Assembly (NCBI GenBank): GCA_003254925.1
Contig: QANZ01033394.1
Span: forward strand, 69,086-133,085
Length of the DNA stretch: 64,000 bases
Direction of reading: 5' to 3'
DNA from: Chamaecrista fasciculata
Lineage: Eukaryota; Streptophyta; Magnoliopsida; Fabales; Fabaceae
In this document: positions 12,141 to 24,684 of the stretch, piece by piece
Numbering within the stretch: position 1 is the first letter of the stretch
Layout of the letters: each line of letters opens with the position of its first letter
Notes under the pieces: model-generated
Databases searched by the model: none
Seen by the model: only the letters and a program-made list of their open reading frames with translations
What the model was told of the DNA's origin: nothing
Made by a program: the position numbers and the translations under genes

Positions 12141-13479
12141 TAAGATCGCTGTCTTCTTACGAGCTTAAAGTTTTCGATATACTATGTATGTAACTCGCGG
12201 CAGAGACAACCCTAAAAACTCGCACAAACAAAAGATCCATTGTGCACTTCAAAGTATATTAGTAGTATATACTACATTATTAGCATTTAATCATTTATTT
12301 TCCTATTATGCTATAACGTTTATTTTTTCTTTTTTTTTTTGTAAGGATTGTGCAACGATTTATTTTTTGTTTTATAAATCAAGATTATTTATCGTTGGAA
12401 ACAAACCGTGATTAATTCTTTCGCTGCGGATCCTCCACTTGATTAAATGTAAACGGCTTATCATATAATACTTTTCGTACCTAAATGTATTATTTGAATT
12501 CCTACCACTTAATTAAGAGACCAAATAAAGAAGCACTTGACACAAAAATTTATTTTTAGGTGTAAAAATGAAAATACGACATACATGTAATGTAATAGTA
12601 AAATAAATATTTTTTTACTAAAATTTTATTTTGATTTTCACCTACTAATATATATTTTTTAAAATTTGATATCTCATAAGAAAAACTTCCTCAATTTAAA
12701 CTCTACCAAATTTAGTTTATTAATATGCGCTTTTTATCTAATATTTAACTAGATTAGTGACATCTAATCATTAATGAAAGATAAGATATTTTTAATTAAA
12801 AAGGTACTATTTTAATTAACACATAAATAAATTTTAGTTTTATCTCAATAAAATAAATTCATAAAAAATTTATAAATTTTATGTGAAACCAAGAAAATAT
12901 AAACAATTATTTCTAATAATCATTTTTAATAAAAAAATATATATTTGCATGATAATTAAGATATTAAAAAATTATATTAACAACTAAATTGATAAAGAAA
13001 ATTTAAGAAAGACTGAATTAAAAAAAATAATAATAGATGGATTAAAATGGTATTTCTAGTCTTTTTCTTTTTTTAGTGAGTAATAGACTAATAGGAGTCC
13101 CGAAAATATGAACTAGCGGGATAGAGAGGCAGTCGCACATCAATTCCTAAGAATTGGGCTTTTCATGACGTGAAATTGCGAGCTTATCCGATAGAGGACA
13201 AGTATTATTTGTATTTTTCATTTCCATAATTGCATATGTGCATTTTACGTCCTACGAGGCCCGACTCTCTGACAATAATGTTCATGCTTAATAAATGTTG
13301 AGTCGGCCTAACTCTTCACTTATTTTTCTTATTCTTAAAATACTATTTTGGATCACATATTACTTTTTTTTTTTTTAATTTAGTCCCTCACAAATGTTAG
13401 TTCCTATAATCCTAATCTTGTTAACGAACTACATAAGTCTTGTATGGGTTATAACAATCTCCTCCGTCTTGGTTCCACA
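12141..13479. other. AT-rich intergenic DNA, no gene seen
   Basis: Very AT-rich sequence with scattered stops in all frames. I found no domain, RNA gene or clear transposon end. Confidence 0.6.
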
Positions 13480-14640
13480 CTTTGTCTGTTGCATTGCTTA
13501 AGCTTGAGTTGCATCTAAATGTGGTTCATCATTATTTGTCAAATGTCAAACACACTGGTTTTGATGTCATTTTTCTGTTAACATATGTGGATGATATTGA
13601 TATTACTGGTTCATCTCAAACTCTTGTTGTTGATAGAGTTGCTCAATTAAACTCAAATTTTGCTCAAAAAGATTTGAGTAATCTTAACTGCTTTTTGGAG
13701 ATTCAAATCAGTCATCTAACAATATGGTTCCTTGTGTCTATCTCAGAATATGTCCATTAAGGAATTATTGGTGAAAGCTCAAATGGGTTAACCTAAGCCT
13801 CTTTCTACTCCCATAGTTGTAGGTTAAAAATTATCACATTTTGGTAAATACCATGGATGTCTCCCACCTATCCGTGTTACGATCTAGGCAAAGACTAATC
13901 CCATTCGGATCGGGAAGCAAACAGTTAATGCCCTCCCAACAAATGTCAACTCCAGGGCTCGAACCCAGGTCCCTTAACCTGGGGTGCAGCTCGCCTACCA
14001 TTGCACCAAACACTTGTCGGTAAAATTATCACATTTTGGTAATGATGATTTGTAGTCAACATAGTTTGTTAATATATGCAGGTTCCTAAAGTCTCTCATT
14101 GGAAGGCTGTTAAATGAATTCTTCGTTACTTAAGTGGTATTATTGGATTTGGCTTACACATCAAGCCTTCTTCTATTTTGAATTTGACTGTCTTCTCAGA
14201 TAGTGATTGAGCCTCTGATGTGGATAATTGAAGATCCACTTCAAGTTGGTGTGTTTTTACTTGATTTTACACCTATTGCTTGGAGTTTGAAGAAACAAAA
14301 CATTGTGTCTCGAAGCAATACTGAAGCAAAATATCATAGCCTAACTAGCTGTGTTTCTGAATTGATGTGGCTTAAGTCATTATTGTGTGAATTAAAGTTC
14401 TTTTCTCAGTAATTTGTTTACTGTAACAATTTGAACACTGTGCATTTATCAACTAATCCAATTTTGCATTCTCGCACCAAGCACATGAAGATTGATCTCG
14501 ATTTAGTTATGCCACATGGATATTAGTTGTATGAGTTGTTACTCAGTTAGGATTAGTTGCTTTTCAAATACCAACTATTTCTCCCAAATTGTGCGCATGC
14601 CTACTACAATGATTCATGAGGCTGTCATTTCTTTGTCAAT
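13480..14640 (+). pseudogene. decayed Ty1/copia reverse transcriptase-RNase H remnant
   Basis: The copia catalytic block is recognisable (LLTYVDDIDITGSS, where YVDD is the active site, then NSNFAQKDLSNLNCFLEIQ). Downstream, in other frames, are VPKVSHWKAVK, ILRYLSGIIGFGLHI and the RNase H area (FSDSD; WSLKKQNIVSRSNTEAKYHS). Many stops and frameshifts show it is long dead. A SINE interrupts it at 13848-14022. No LTRs were found. Confidence 0.85.
13848..14022 (-). mobile_element. tRNA-derived SINE, family 1, copy 2 (minus strand)
   Basis: A 20-base exact target duplication (AAATTATCACATTTTGGTAA) lies at 13828-13847 and 14023-14042. On the minus strand it starts GTGTTTGGTGCAATGGTAGG, with a B-box GGTTCGAGCCC. 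It is nested in the copia remnant, so it is younger than that element. Confidence 0.92.
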
Positions 14641-15439
14641 AAATAAAAACAGTAAAGTATTTAACTATAGAGAAATATTGATGGAATTGATTTCATATAA
14701 TTGATTGGTTGTTTAAATTCTTCTAATTATATAAATGTGTTCCTTAATTAATTAATATAAGAGGCAAGATATCCGCAACATTCTCATTTGGACAAGGTTG
14801 AGAATGTTGTGAAGGAGAAAGACCCCTCCTTACCCGAGAACAGTCCTAGGGTGTGGCTTGGTAAAATTGAAGTGAAGGTTAATTCGTGTTTAATCACGAT
14901 CACTTTAAGTAAGTAAGGTAATAACTTATTTTTAGTAAATATAGTGTTGTTCTATTGAGCTCAAATCTCATCATCCTAGCTTTATTAATAAATAGGGGTT
15001 ATTATGAAAAGAAATAAACTAATTGAGGACCAAATTATTATTCTAGCTTACATGTCATGTACCTTCGCCTTTTATACTTCCCACGTTACATAGAAGCTTT
15101 TAAGATATCATGAGGCATTATGAGTCATTTATATGCATTAATATGGAATTATCACATATATGGCGGTTTCATAAGTTTAAAAGTTGAATTAAGGCATATC
15201 AATATAATTGAGTAGCATATAATGGGCCATGCGTTGAAGGCAATATAATTGCATAATTAAGTGTAATTGATTGGCCCAAACCAGAGGGAATGACAAATGA
15301 GGCTTTTTTTTTTTCTTTTAAAGCTAATCACATAAAGCCTCATTGTTTTTTTTTTTTTTTTTATACTCCAAAACAACATAACAAATGAGGCTTTTTATAT
15401 AATTTGCCTACTGGGAATTAAGACCTTTTGATGAGGAGT
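14641..15439. other. intergenic DNA with a small inverted repeat
   Basis: No gene seen. AATGAGGCTTT at about 15295 is inverted as AAAGCCTCATT at about 15337 and direct again at about 15384, separated by poly-T, suggesting a small inverted-repeat relic. Confidence 0.45.
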
Positions 15440-16206
15440 TTTCAGAGGTTTGGGCCAATCTGCTAAAATCAACTCAAATGTCTAGGTTGGTTTGGTTTGA
15501 GCTGGCGAGTTGGTTTGGTTTGAAAATTCCTAACCCGCAATAGTTTGGGTTGGGCTACGGGTTTCAGAATTCTGAACCCACTCAACCCGTCAGCCCGCCA
15601 TTTATATATTTTTTATTTTTTATTTAAATATATACATGAATATAATACAAATGGCTCTTGAGTTATCATTCTCCTTTTGCGTTAACAGTATGTAAAGTGA
15701 CTTCACCTTCAATTAATTTTTTTTTTTGTCAAACATTCAATTAATCAATTTAATCTCTTTAATTTTTATCAATTTCACTTTTCATCAGAAGAGTAGAATT
15801 ATGATTTTTACAATTTTACTTGCTAAATTCTACTTGGGCCGTGAATGTTTCTATCTTTCTCTATTATTAACTTCACTTTATTTAGATAAGTATATATGAC
15901 TTTCAATCATATTATATTATTATTGAGTTATAATAATAAGAAATTTTTTTCATCAAAATTCAATACAAAAAGATTAAAAAATTAAAAAAATTATAAAATC
16001 AAGTATATATTTAAAAAAAAATATTTGAAAATTGGAATAAGCTAGCCCGCTAACCCGCCCAACCCAACCCGCCGTTGTTTGGTTTTGTTTGGTTTGGACT
16101 GAAATATTTCTTTTCTAAAACTCAACCCAAATCAATCCGCTCTTAAAAAATTTCAGCTCAAACCAACCCGCTCTAAACCCAACTCAACCCAGCCCGGAAA
16201 CGTCCC
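15440..16206. repeat. inverted-repeat element with GGTTTGG / AACCC arms
   Basis: The left arm is rich in GGTTTGGTTTGAGCTG and CAACCCGTCAGCCCGCC. The right arm (16040-16206) holds the complements (CAGCTCAAACCAACCCGC). The core is AT-rich. It looks like a diverged DNA-transposon derivative common in dicots; no target duplication was found. Confidence 0.55.
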
Positions 16207-17877
16207 TACATTTGATGCTGTCATATATAGCTCATGATAAGGTGAGTGGTGTTAATGTCACTTGGGATGCACTAAGGTGATGATTACGTGGCAGGCAGAG
16301 GTAGCTCACCTTCTTATTTTGAAGACGCGTCAGCTGGTGAAAATGGCATTACTAAATAAGCGTGTCTCTCTGCTCTGCACAAAACGCAAGACCACACGAA
16401 CGGTGCAAGATATTTTGGGCGTTGCATCCGAGGGTTATGATGAATCGACCCCACAATATGCAACTATGAAACCCAACGTCCACCATCATAGTTAAATAAT
16501 TAAAAGATTATTTTGTTATTAAAATTATGTTAAGTCAATAAATTAATTCTAATGAATTAAAATATGTAATTTAATTTTTAAAATATTAAAATTATCCATA
16601 ATATAATTTTTAAATTTAAACTAGTTTATATTTTATAATTATTAAATTTATTTTTTATCTATGAATTTGATCAATACTCAAATTAGTATAGATCATCTAA
16701 TATTTATCTTATTTATTCTCTCCATTCACACTCTAAGTATGAATTACAAATAAAATGTGAAAAATATATATAATAGTGTGAATCACAATGAGATTGAGAG
16801 AATTACAAATGTTTGTTTAATTTAAAATTTTCTCTTCTTTTTTATGAGTGTTGGTTGCATGTTCTTTTTTTTTTTTATTTATCCATCTTACTTTTATTTA
16901 TAGTCACATAAACATTTAACGAGACTAACTCAATAGTTAACGCTCTTATCTCTTGATTAGATGGTAATTACTAATTAATATTTTAGGTTAACAATTGTAA
17001 TTAAAACTGAATTGCATATTTTTATTATTGAAATATTAAATTGTTGACTCTAAATTTATATATTGAAAAATAAGTTTTTTCTCCAAAAAGAGGGTTAATA
17101 TTGCGAAATTATTATGGTAATAGTAAATGCAGGGATAGATACAAGAAGCTAAGACACAATTAATCTGATTTCCACTTATCAATTTTCACAATCCAAGTTT
17201 TTTCATTGTGTACTTAAGAAGCAATAATATAACATCGATTTCCACGTGGATGTTGAGTGACAACTTGTAGTGTTAGGAAGAAGCCGGGATGTCTCGATTA
17301 GGTTCATAATAAGAGACTAGGATGGTTTGTCTGGTTATGTAGTACTACTACTTTATGAATTATAACTATATATAACAGTGATATTATTTACGTTTAGCTA
17401 CCAAAAGTATTATCAACGCCATGAGATAAATGGGCAATGAGCCATATTAGCGATATTATTGATAGTAACATAATTAATTAGTGGTGGTCCTCTCTAGCTG
17501 GTATATTACATTAAAACGTTAATTAATGTTTTGTGTTGAACAACCCAGTAAAAGTACCGCATACGTATTGCTTATGACTCATTTGACGCCACAAAAGTAA
17601 TTAAATATATTGCATGAACTCCAATTTTTTGAAACGATTATCTTAAACCTTAACTATAATTAAATTAATCAATAAAAAAATTACAATTATATTAAAGTCT
17701 ATTTGAATTCCCACTAACAAGAATGGTTGGATCTGGCCCAAAAAAAAAAAACAATAATGGTTGGAGGGGTGGTTAAAAGTCTAAATAAATTGTCTTTATT
17801 TTGTCGTTAATCATTGCTATTTTGTACGGGGGAGGAGAAAGAATCACGTACGCCAATGTGTAATGTTGGGCGAAAGT
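16207..17877. other. intergenic DNA, no gene seen
   Basis: AT-rich throughout. A short open frame near 16262-16495 shows no recognisable family and is not called. Confidence 0.55.
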
Positions 17878-18010
17878 GTGAATTTGGTCCTATAATTTTG
17901 CTTTAGGTGTTAAAGTAGTTCTATATTTTTTTTTGTCTCAAATCTGGTCTTGTATTTTTGCTTCAGGTCTCAAATTAATCCTATATATTTTTTTGTCTCA
18001 GTTTTGAAAA
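17878..18010. repeat. single foldback-type arm
   Basis: Three tandem phrases of about 45 bases (TTTGGTCCTATAATTTTGCT, TCTGGTCTTGTATTTTTGCT and relatives) look like one arm of the foldback elements at 23.2 kb. No opposite arm was found downstream. Confidence 0.6.
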
Positions 18011-18638
18011 CCTCACATCGTTAATTCTCCGTCAATTTTAAATTACAGTTTACTCGTGAAAACTTCAAGTTCCTTTCACTTTAATCCTTAACTATCAAAA
18101 TGAAAGTGAAAGAGTATCCCTCAAGATTCTCAAATCATACATCTTGGTTCCTAATCCATGAATTCTTCATAAAATGGAATAAAAATACAAAAACAACACG
18201 AATTAAAGCAAATGACAGAGGGACCAAAACTGAAAACGCAAAAAATTTAAAACCCACTAAAAAAAATGCTCCAAACTCGTCCGAAAATGTACGAAAATCG
18301 TCGAAAAATTTAAAAAATCATCTAAAAAATTCAATCCTCACTGAAATCTCACTCAAATAGTTACCCTCAAATAACTATTTTTTTCATAGTATAAGAACAA
18401 GCGTAGCACGATTAACAATAATATACAGAGTAATGTATATAACTTATGATGACTAGAACTGTAGGACAGAAATATATCTTTTTAAGTTATTAATAATATA
18501 TGGGTCAAGTAAGTTTTTAAACATTAAAAATTATCTTTTAAATGAATTTTCGTAGATTTTAAGATATGAGATGTTTTACTAACCAATCAGAAAAAATCTT
18601 AAAATGTGCCCTAAGTACACATGTTAGATAAATTCATA

Positions 18639-18882
18639 CTCCCTCGTTCATCTTTTTGGAGAAATATTTTTATTCCAAAATATCTGATGTTTTACAAATT
18701 CAAGAGAGCATTAATTATTTTTTTACCATTTATCTCTATTAAATATAATAAAGTCATAAATGAATAAACATTTTCAAAGTAATTTAATAAGGATAATTTA
18801 ATCTTTTTATCTTTTTTTAGGTAAGCTAATTATTTTTTAATTTATATGTATTTACCTTAAACATGTATATAAACGGAATGAG
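18639..18882. mobile_element. Stowaway-like MITE
   Basis: It begins CTCCCTCGTTCA and ends with a matching inverted end (AACGGAATGAG), flanked by TA on both sides (18637-18638 and 18883-18884), as for Tc1/mariner-type Stowaway elements. The interior is AT-rich and non-coding. Confidence 0.75.
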
Positions 18883-18884
18883 TA

Positions 18885-20022
18885 AATAGAGACCCAAACT
18901 TCAAAACATACATTTGTGTGTATCAATTAGACATAATAAGTAATGAATACTTTTTGGCAGGGACGAATAAGCAATGACCCACGTGAATACGAAACCATAT
19001 ATATTCTGATCTGCCTTTAAGAAAAAATCTTCAACTTGTCGTATGGTTTATTGAGAGAATTTTTTCAAAGAAATCGTATACAGTTTTCTTTAGAAACATG
19101 ATATCACAAATAAATGCGAAATAGATTTACAGTTTATTTAAAGTTTATTTTGTTTTTTTTGTCTTCTTCCTTCCCACATATTCTCTAGCTTCTCTCATAA
19201 GGAAGACAACGAACAGAGGTGGGAGAATGAAAGGTAGCTTGATGGAGATGAACAGAGAAGAGAACGGCTCGATGTGGAAAGGAACAAGACGAACAAGAGA
19301 CTTTAATAAATCGTAAATCTACTTGTGGAAATTACTGTATACCCATTTTACAATTTCTTTCCAAAAATTCTCCAAAGAAACCGCAAGACAAGTCTATGGT
19401 TTTTTTCTCAAAGGAAGTCGTCAACCTTATTGAAACCGTATTTTGTTTTCTTTGTTTCTGGAACTTGCATGTCTTGCTATTTTGCGATTTCTAATTGTTT
19501 AAAATGCCATTGAGGATTACGATTTCTTCACTCTCTCGTTTTGAAATTGGGAAAGGATCTTCTACCAAACTGCAGAAGGTGTGTAGTGCGGCGAAAATCA
19601 ATAGGAGGACATCATGTGTATGCTATTAAACATGTGTTGTGTTTCAATTGGTCGTCGCCACACTGCCGAAGGTGTAGTAGGGCAGAGGATCCACTACCGG
19701 AGATTCAAATTTTTAATATTTAGTCTTTATATTTTTTCATATATTTTAAAGAAATAAAGGAAAAAATAAAAAGAGAAATGTAAATCCTATCAAATAATTA
19801 ATGTGTGAATTCATATTTTTTCTCTCTATCTCTTCTTTTATTTCTCTAATATGCACAAAAATACAAAAAGTGAGAATGTAGAAGACTAAAAAATAATTTA
19901 TTCAAATCAATCTATATAAAAAAAACAAAACATAAGGGTTATCAAACAAGTGCTATTAATAAAACTAATGGATTTTTGTTTTCTTTACAAGTAAACTCAA
20001 ATAATCATTGTTATTTTTTATT
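18885..20022. other. intergenic DNA, no gene seen
   Basis: No family, RNA gene or clear transposon end was recognised. Short open frames at 19325-19513 and 19541-19723 have no recognisable content. Confidence 0.5.
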
Positions 20023-21086
20023 GGGTAAATTACATAAAAGGGCCCTGTGGTTTGACCCATTTTCAGATAGGGTCCCTGTGGTTTAAAAAGTGTCAAAGGG
20101 GGGCTTTGTGGTTTCCTCTGTTAACAAATAGGGTCCCAGGTGGTTTTTTCCATCCAAATTAATGGTGTGAAGTTCAAGGTGGACTGTTTTGTAATTTAAG
20201 CATTTCTTTAGATTAAAACAAACTAGAAAAGGACTATTTTGCAATTTGAACCAAAATGCAAATTCAAAAAAGCAAAAACCCCTTAGCTTCTTCTTCGTCA
20301 GTCACACCCTCCTCCGCCACTCTCCTCCACCGTCGCCGCCACCGCCATTACCAGCCATGGCTCTCGACCCTTCCGAAGCCGACGCTCTTCGCAGATCCGA
20401 CGCCCAATCTGGCTTGTGGGAAGGCCACAACACTTAGGACCTTGCATTCAAACTATTTCTTCACTCTGTCCAAAAAAAAAAACTACTTCTTCGCACTTTG
20501 GGACTTGAGAGACCGACAATCCTTGGTTCTTTCTTCCCACCTTTGGCTTCCCCTAATTCCTCAAACTCAATCCCATTACGAAATACATCGTATCTATGTA
20601 CTAGGATAACTTCAAATTAATTAGATCTGTGAGCTCTCGTACGTTGTTAATCACCTAAACTCAATCCCTAAGTGTTGTGGCCTTCCCACAAGCCAGATTG
20701 GGCGTCGGATCTGCGAAGAGCGTCGGCTTCGGAAGGGTCGAGAGCCATGGCTGGTAATGGCGGCGGCGGCGACGGTGGAGGAGAGTGGCGGAGGAGGGTG
20801 TGACTGACGAAGAAGAAGAAGCTAAGGGGTTTTTGCTTTTTTTGAATTTGCATTTTGGTTCAAATTGCAAAATAGTCCTTTTCTAGTTTGTTTTAATCTA
20901 AAGAAATGCTTAAATTACAAAACAGTCCACCTTGAACTTCACACCGTTAATTTGGATGGAAAAAACCACCTGGGACCCTATTTGTTAACAGAGGAAACCA
21001 CAAGGCCCCCCTTTGACACTTTTTAAACCACAGGGACCCTATCTGAAAATGGGTCAAACCACAGGGCCCTTTTGTGTAATTTACCC
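20023..21086. mobile_element. large foldback (MULE-like) with a coding-like exon in both arms
   Basis: Near-identical inverted arms of about 415 bp (20023-20438 and about 20668-21086) enclose about 230 bp. The ends are GGGTAAATTAC and GTAATTTACCC. The flanking 9-mers TTTTTTATT (20014-20022) and TTTATTATT (21087-21095) differ at one base, fitting a Mutator-type 9-bp duplication. The outer arm repeats a phrase (CCCTGTGGTTT). The inner arm is C-rich and looks like a gene's 5' leader and first exon: CCATGG start, then MALDPSEADALRRSDAQSGL. The close match of the arms suggests recent insertion or arm correction. RNA from either strand would fold into a long hairpin. Confidence 0.88.
20357..20437 (+). 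pseudogene. captured first-exon-like ORF (left arm; mirrored in right arm)
   Basis: A 26-residue frame (MALDPSEADALRRSDAQSGL then WEGHNT) opens in a strong start context (GCCATGG) after a leader of about 110 bases. The same frame is present in inverted form at about 20672-20750. It resembles a captured exon 1 more than a peptide gene. The donor gene is not recognised. Confidence 0.45.
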
Positions 21087-22133
21087 TTTATTATTTACTG
21101 TTTTCAAATATATGCCTTAATAATTTATAATTTAAAAAACCTATATAAATATGAATCACAGCAATTTTTATATATATATATATATCAAAATATTCATTTC
21201 TATTTTAATTCCCTTTAATTAAAAACACATGGATTGTGTGTCATAATAATTAGTGTTAAATTTCATTTGAGAAGAAGGCAAAAGAAAAAAAAAAAAGAAA
21301 AGAAAAATAAGGAGTGAAAACTCAAAAGTGAAGACTGAAGACCCCACGAATTAAAGGTAAGAGAGTGAGGACGCGAAACCCGGGAAGCGACACAAGAGGT
21401 CAGAACTGACTCTGACTCTGACTCTGACTCCTACCATACACCAAACTTTACCCACAATTTCACCACACTCTTAACCATGGTTACTCCTTTTATTTTATGA
21501 TTAATTTATTACACTAAATTATTCTTGTAATCTTCACAAATCTTGATAATTTTTGTAATTTCGTTTTTAGAAAATAAAAATTAATTTTTTAATTTTAAAT
21601 TATACTTATATACATTTATAATTATTTTAAATTTTATATTAATTAAAAATTTAACGGAAATATAATAAAAAATTTTAATATTAACTATCAAATTTTGTAC
21701 ACATTAAAATATTATTGTTTTTAAATAAAAATTAATTATTGAGTAATAATTAATTTATGAAAATTTAACCCATATTTTTAAATGATAAAAAAATGAAACT
21801 AATATATTTTCTTTATTATATTTAAATTTTTCTAAATATTGATGGTCTTATATATTATAGTTTTTTTAAAAAATATTAATTCTATATATGATAACTATAA
21901 AATCTACTATTATTTTGTAAAATTTTATATTTAAAAATAAAAAAATGGAAAAGAATAAAAAATAATGTTAGTTGGTTAAGTGATCCAATCAATTTAATGA
22001 ACTGAGTTAATAAAATTGTGACTTGCTAAATATACTGACGGGTGTGAACCAACTCAGAGGAATTAAAATTTGTAGCCAATTCAGATTAGTCGAATTGTGC
22101 CAAAAGAAAAAAAGAATAGTCGAATCGACTAAG
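21087..22133. other. intergenic DNA with a hexamer repeat
   Basis: A short GC-richer stretch (21350-21480) holds about four tandem CTGACT units (21406-21430) and might be a relic promoter or leader. The rest is very AT-rich with no gene. Confidence 0.5.
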
Positions 22134-22866
22134 AGGCGTTTGGTACACGGATTGAAAAAATAGTCCCGAGATTATAAGCTCCGGACTAGAGTAATCTTGC
22201 GTTTGGTACGCGGATTGGAAAATTAATCCCGGAAATATTGTATTCATAGGAATAGTATAATTTCCTAAAATAGCTATTTCTTAATTCTACCCTAGATGGT
22301 GAGATTAGTCTAATCCCATGACATGATATTATTTTTTCCTATCTAAAATGATTTTATTATCCCTAATTAATTTCCCTTAATTAATTTTTTCTCTACAACC
22401 CTTTGTCACTTCTCATCTATGTCATTCTACAACTTTCTGCCTCCTTGAAGTGCAGAAAAAATTTATCAGTTTATCACTTTTCATCTCTTCTTGTTGATAT
22501 ATATAATATTGCTTTCGTATGCTTATATATATATATATATTCCATTGCTTTCTTATGATATAATTATTTTTTTATGATATAATATTTTTCTCATGAATTG
22601 TTTTGAACAATTTCTACATTTCATAAACTATTAGTTGAGAATAAAAAGTCAAGGGCATATTTGTGAAAGTATTAAACATCCCCAAGAATATTAAAGTTGA
22701 ACCAAACACAAGATTGTAACATTTTTTGGAATATTACGAAATAATCCTAGGATTATTTTAACTCATCCAAACATACATTCTTATAATCCTGGAAATCTTA
22801 TTCTTGGAATTACATTCTTAGAAATGTGATTCCCGAAAATGAAAAAATAATTATACCAAACCCTTC
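22134..22866. mobile_element. MITE-like element with GTTTGGTA ends
   Basis: The left end AGGCGTTTGGTACACGGATT is repeated directly about 66 bases later (GCGTTTGGTACGCGGATTGG). The right end is inverted (ATACCAAACCCTTCC). The interior holds scattered AATCCTAGGATTATT-like pieces. It is probably a PIF/Harbinger or hAT derivative; the target duplication is unclear. Confidence 0.6.
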
Positions 22867-23152
22867 CTTATAGTTATATTTAGCTAGCAAGTAGTTACTT
22901 TTTCTTCTCTATTAGTTAGTCTTGCTTTTCTTCTTGTTAATTATTTTTTTCTTCGCCCAGGTCGAGGGTAGAGAAAAGGATATGTATGTATATAAATATG
23001 GTAATAGATGGATAGAATTAATGAAAATTAAATATGAAATCATGAATTGACAAAAAGAAAGAGAAGGGTGGCTCTTTTGAGCTTTCATGAATTGTTTATT
23101 ATTCTATTTGTTCTCGAATAAAATTTAATTAAACCTCTACTTATTATTATTA

Positions 23153-24302
23153 GGCCAAAATGTACTTTTGGTTTTATATCTTTTGTTGAAATTTCAATTT
23201 GGTCTCGTATATTTTTTTGTTGCATTTTTTATCTTATATCTCTTAGTTATGTGCAAAATTAATCCTATATCTTTTAGGTCTCAAATCTCAATTTGGTCAC
23301 GTTTTTTTTTGTTACACTTTTTGATGTGAAACAGTAAGCTGTTGAACCATTAGAAATTCCAAGTGGACCAATTACAATGGCTAGAGCAAAGAAGATTAAG
23401 GAAGCATTGATTGGATTGGTGCAAGAGACTTGGGAGAAGCAAATAGCAATTGGGCCAACAAATAATGCTGAAAACGTCATTTGCCTTATATGGGCTGAAA
23501 GTGGAGCTATGCAACATGATTTGGGCTCAAAGACTTTAATTTAAAGAGCTTGGACCAAGTGCTACATATATGAAGACTCATTTGGGCCTAAATAATCATA
23601 TTTTGGGCTTAATTTGATGCATGTATTTTGGGTTTCAATTTTGTGCGAATTTTATTAAGTTTGGGCTAATGTATTTGAGGTCCATTAGTATTTTAAGACA
23701 ATTTAAATCAGCTTTATTATTTTAATTAGTTGTGCTTCATGTTTAAAAATCCATTAAGATTTCTTTCAACTTAGAGTATAAATACTCCTTTAAGACCTTT
23801 TGTAATTCAGATTTGAGTTTATAATATTATGAGTTTGGTTTATCCAACTTGTGAGAGTGTGTTCTCTCTAGGGTTCTTCATTGAACTTATAGACTTATCA
23901 AGGCTTGATCATCCTTGTGGCGTCTTCCAACACTTCGAGTCTTTGTTCGTTCGAGTTCAAGGGTTCAAGTGTGATTATCAAGGCCTTTGTTTAGCTTTCT
24001 TGGGGTTGTATATTTCAATTTGGTGGTGGGTTCGTGGGATTTTCCCTTGTGGGTTCGCACCACTTTTGGTCTCATATCTTTTGATCAAATGCAGAATTGG
24101 TCTCATATCTTGTGTTATAGATTTGGTCTTATATTTTTGTAAAAGTTTCATCATTAGTCTCACACTGTGGAAACTTTTGGAAAGACATGGAAGCAATTCT
24201 ACAACCTAACCAAAAAATATGAGACCAAAAGTGTAACAAAAAAGACGCAGGACCAAGTTGAGACCTTAGCAAAAGATACAGGACAAAAAAATGTATTTGA
24301 CC
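23153..24302. mobile_element. foldback (MULE-like) with exact 9-bp duplication
   Basis: The ends are GGCCAAAATGTACTTTTGG (23153) and the inverted ATGTATTTGACC (ending 24302). TTATTATTA flanks both sides (23144-23152 and 24303-24311); this is simple sequence, so chance is possible. The arms repeat phrases such as TTTGGTCTCATATCTTTTG. A solo LTR is inserted at 23322-24062. Confidence 0.82.
23322..24062 (+). mobile_element. solo LTR nested in foldback
   Basis: 741 bp beginning TG and ending CA, flanked by the exact 5-bp duplication CTTTT (23317-23321 and 24063-24067). The left part encodes a Ty3-type polyprotein tail (AVEPLEIPSGPITMARAKKI then KEALIGLVQETWEK) ending in TAA near 23540. The rest is LTR-like, with TATAAATACTCC (about 23777) as a likely promoter. 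Ty3 elements whose coding end runs into the LTR are known. No second LTR or internal region remains. Confidence 0.85.
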
Positions 24303-24684
24303 TTATTATTATATATCTTTTAAGAGGGGGCTACTTTACTACTTAATAGCGTCTCCTATCCTGGATTCTGGTCAAAGATATTGGTCCACTTGCCTTTCCA
24401 TTAACTTCTTAGAGAGAGAAACTTAGAGAGAGAAACTTAGTGTTCTTTTCTTTGCGTTAAAAATATCTATCTATCTATCTATCTATGTATTGGCAGGCTT
24501 GATCTCTTTATGTCTTTCTTTTTTATTTTGATTTTGATTTCTGATGATCTGTGAAAGGGAAAACAGAAGACTTTAGGAGTGAGGTTTTGGGGAATAATAT
24601 CGATTCAAGGCTTATAATTTGTCGGGGGAGTGTTAATAATAAATATCAATATATATATATATATATATATTTATTAATAAATTT
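24303..24684 (+). promoter_or_regulatory. promoter and leader of the AT-hook gene
   Basis: It contains a duplicated AGAGAGAGAAACTTAG (24413-24440), a CTAT repeat (about 24464-24488) and an AT repeat (about 24647-24671) ending 14 bases before the start codon. The transcription start is not determined. Confidence 0.45.

Noticed and set aside
16262-16495. 77-codon frame with a coding-like look
   Set aside because: No recognised domain and no supporting splice or promoter signals; could be a relic but cannot be supported.
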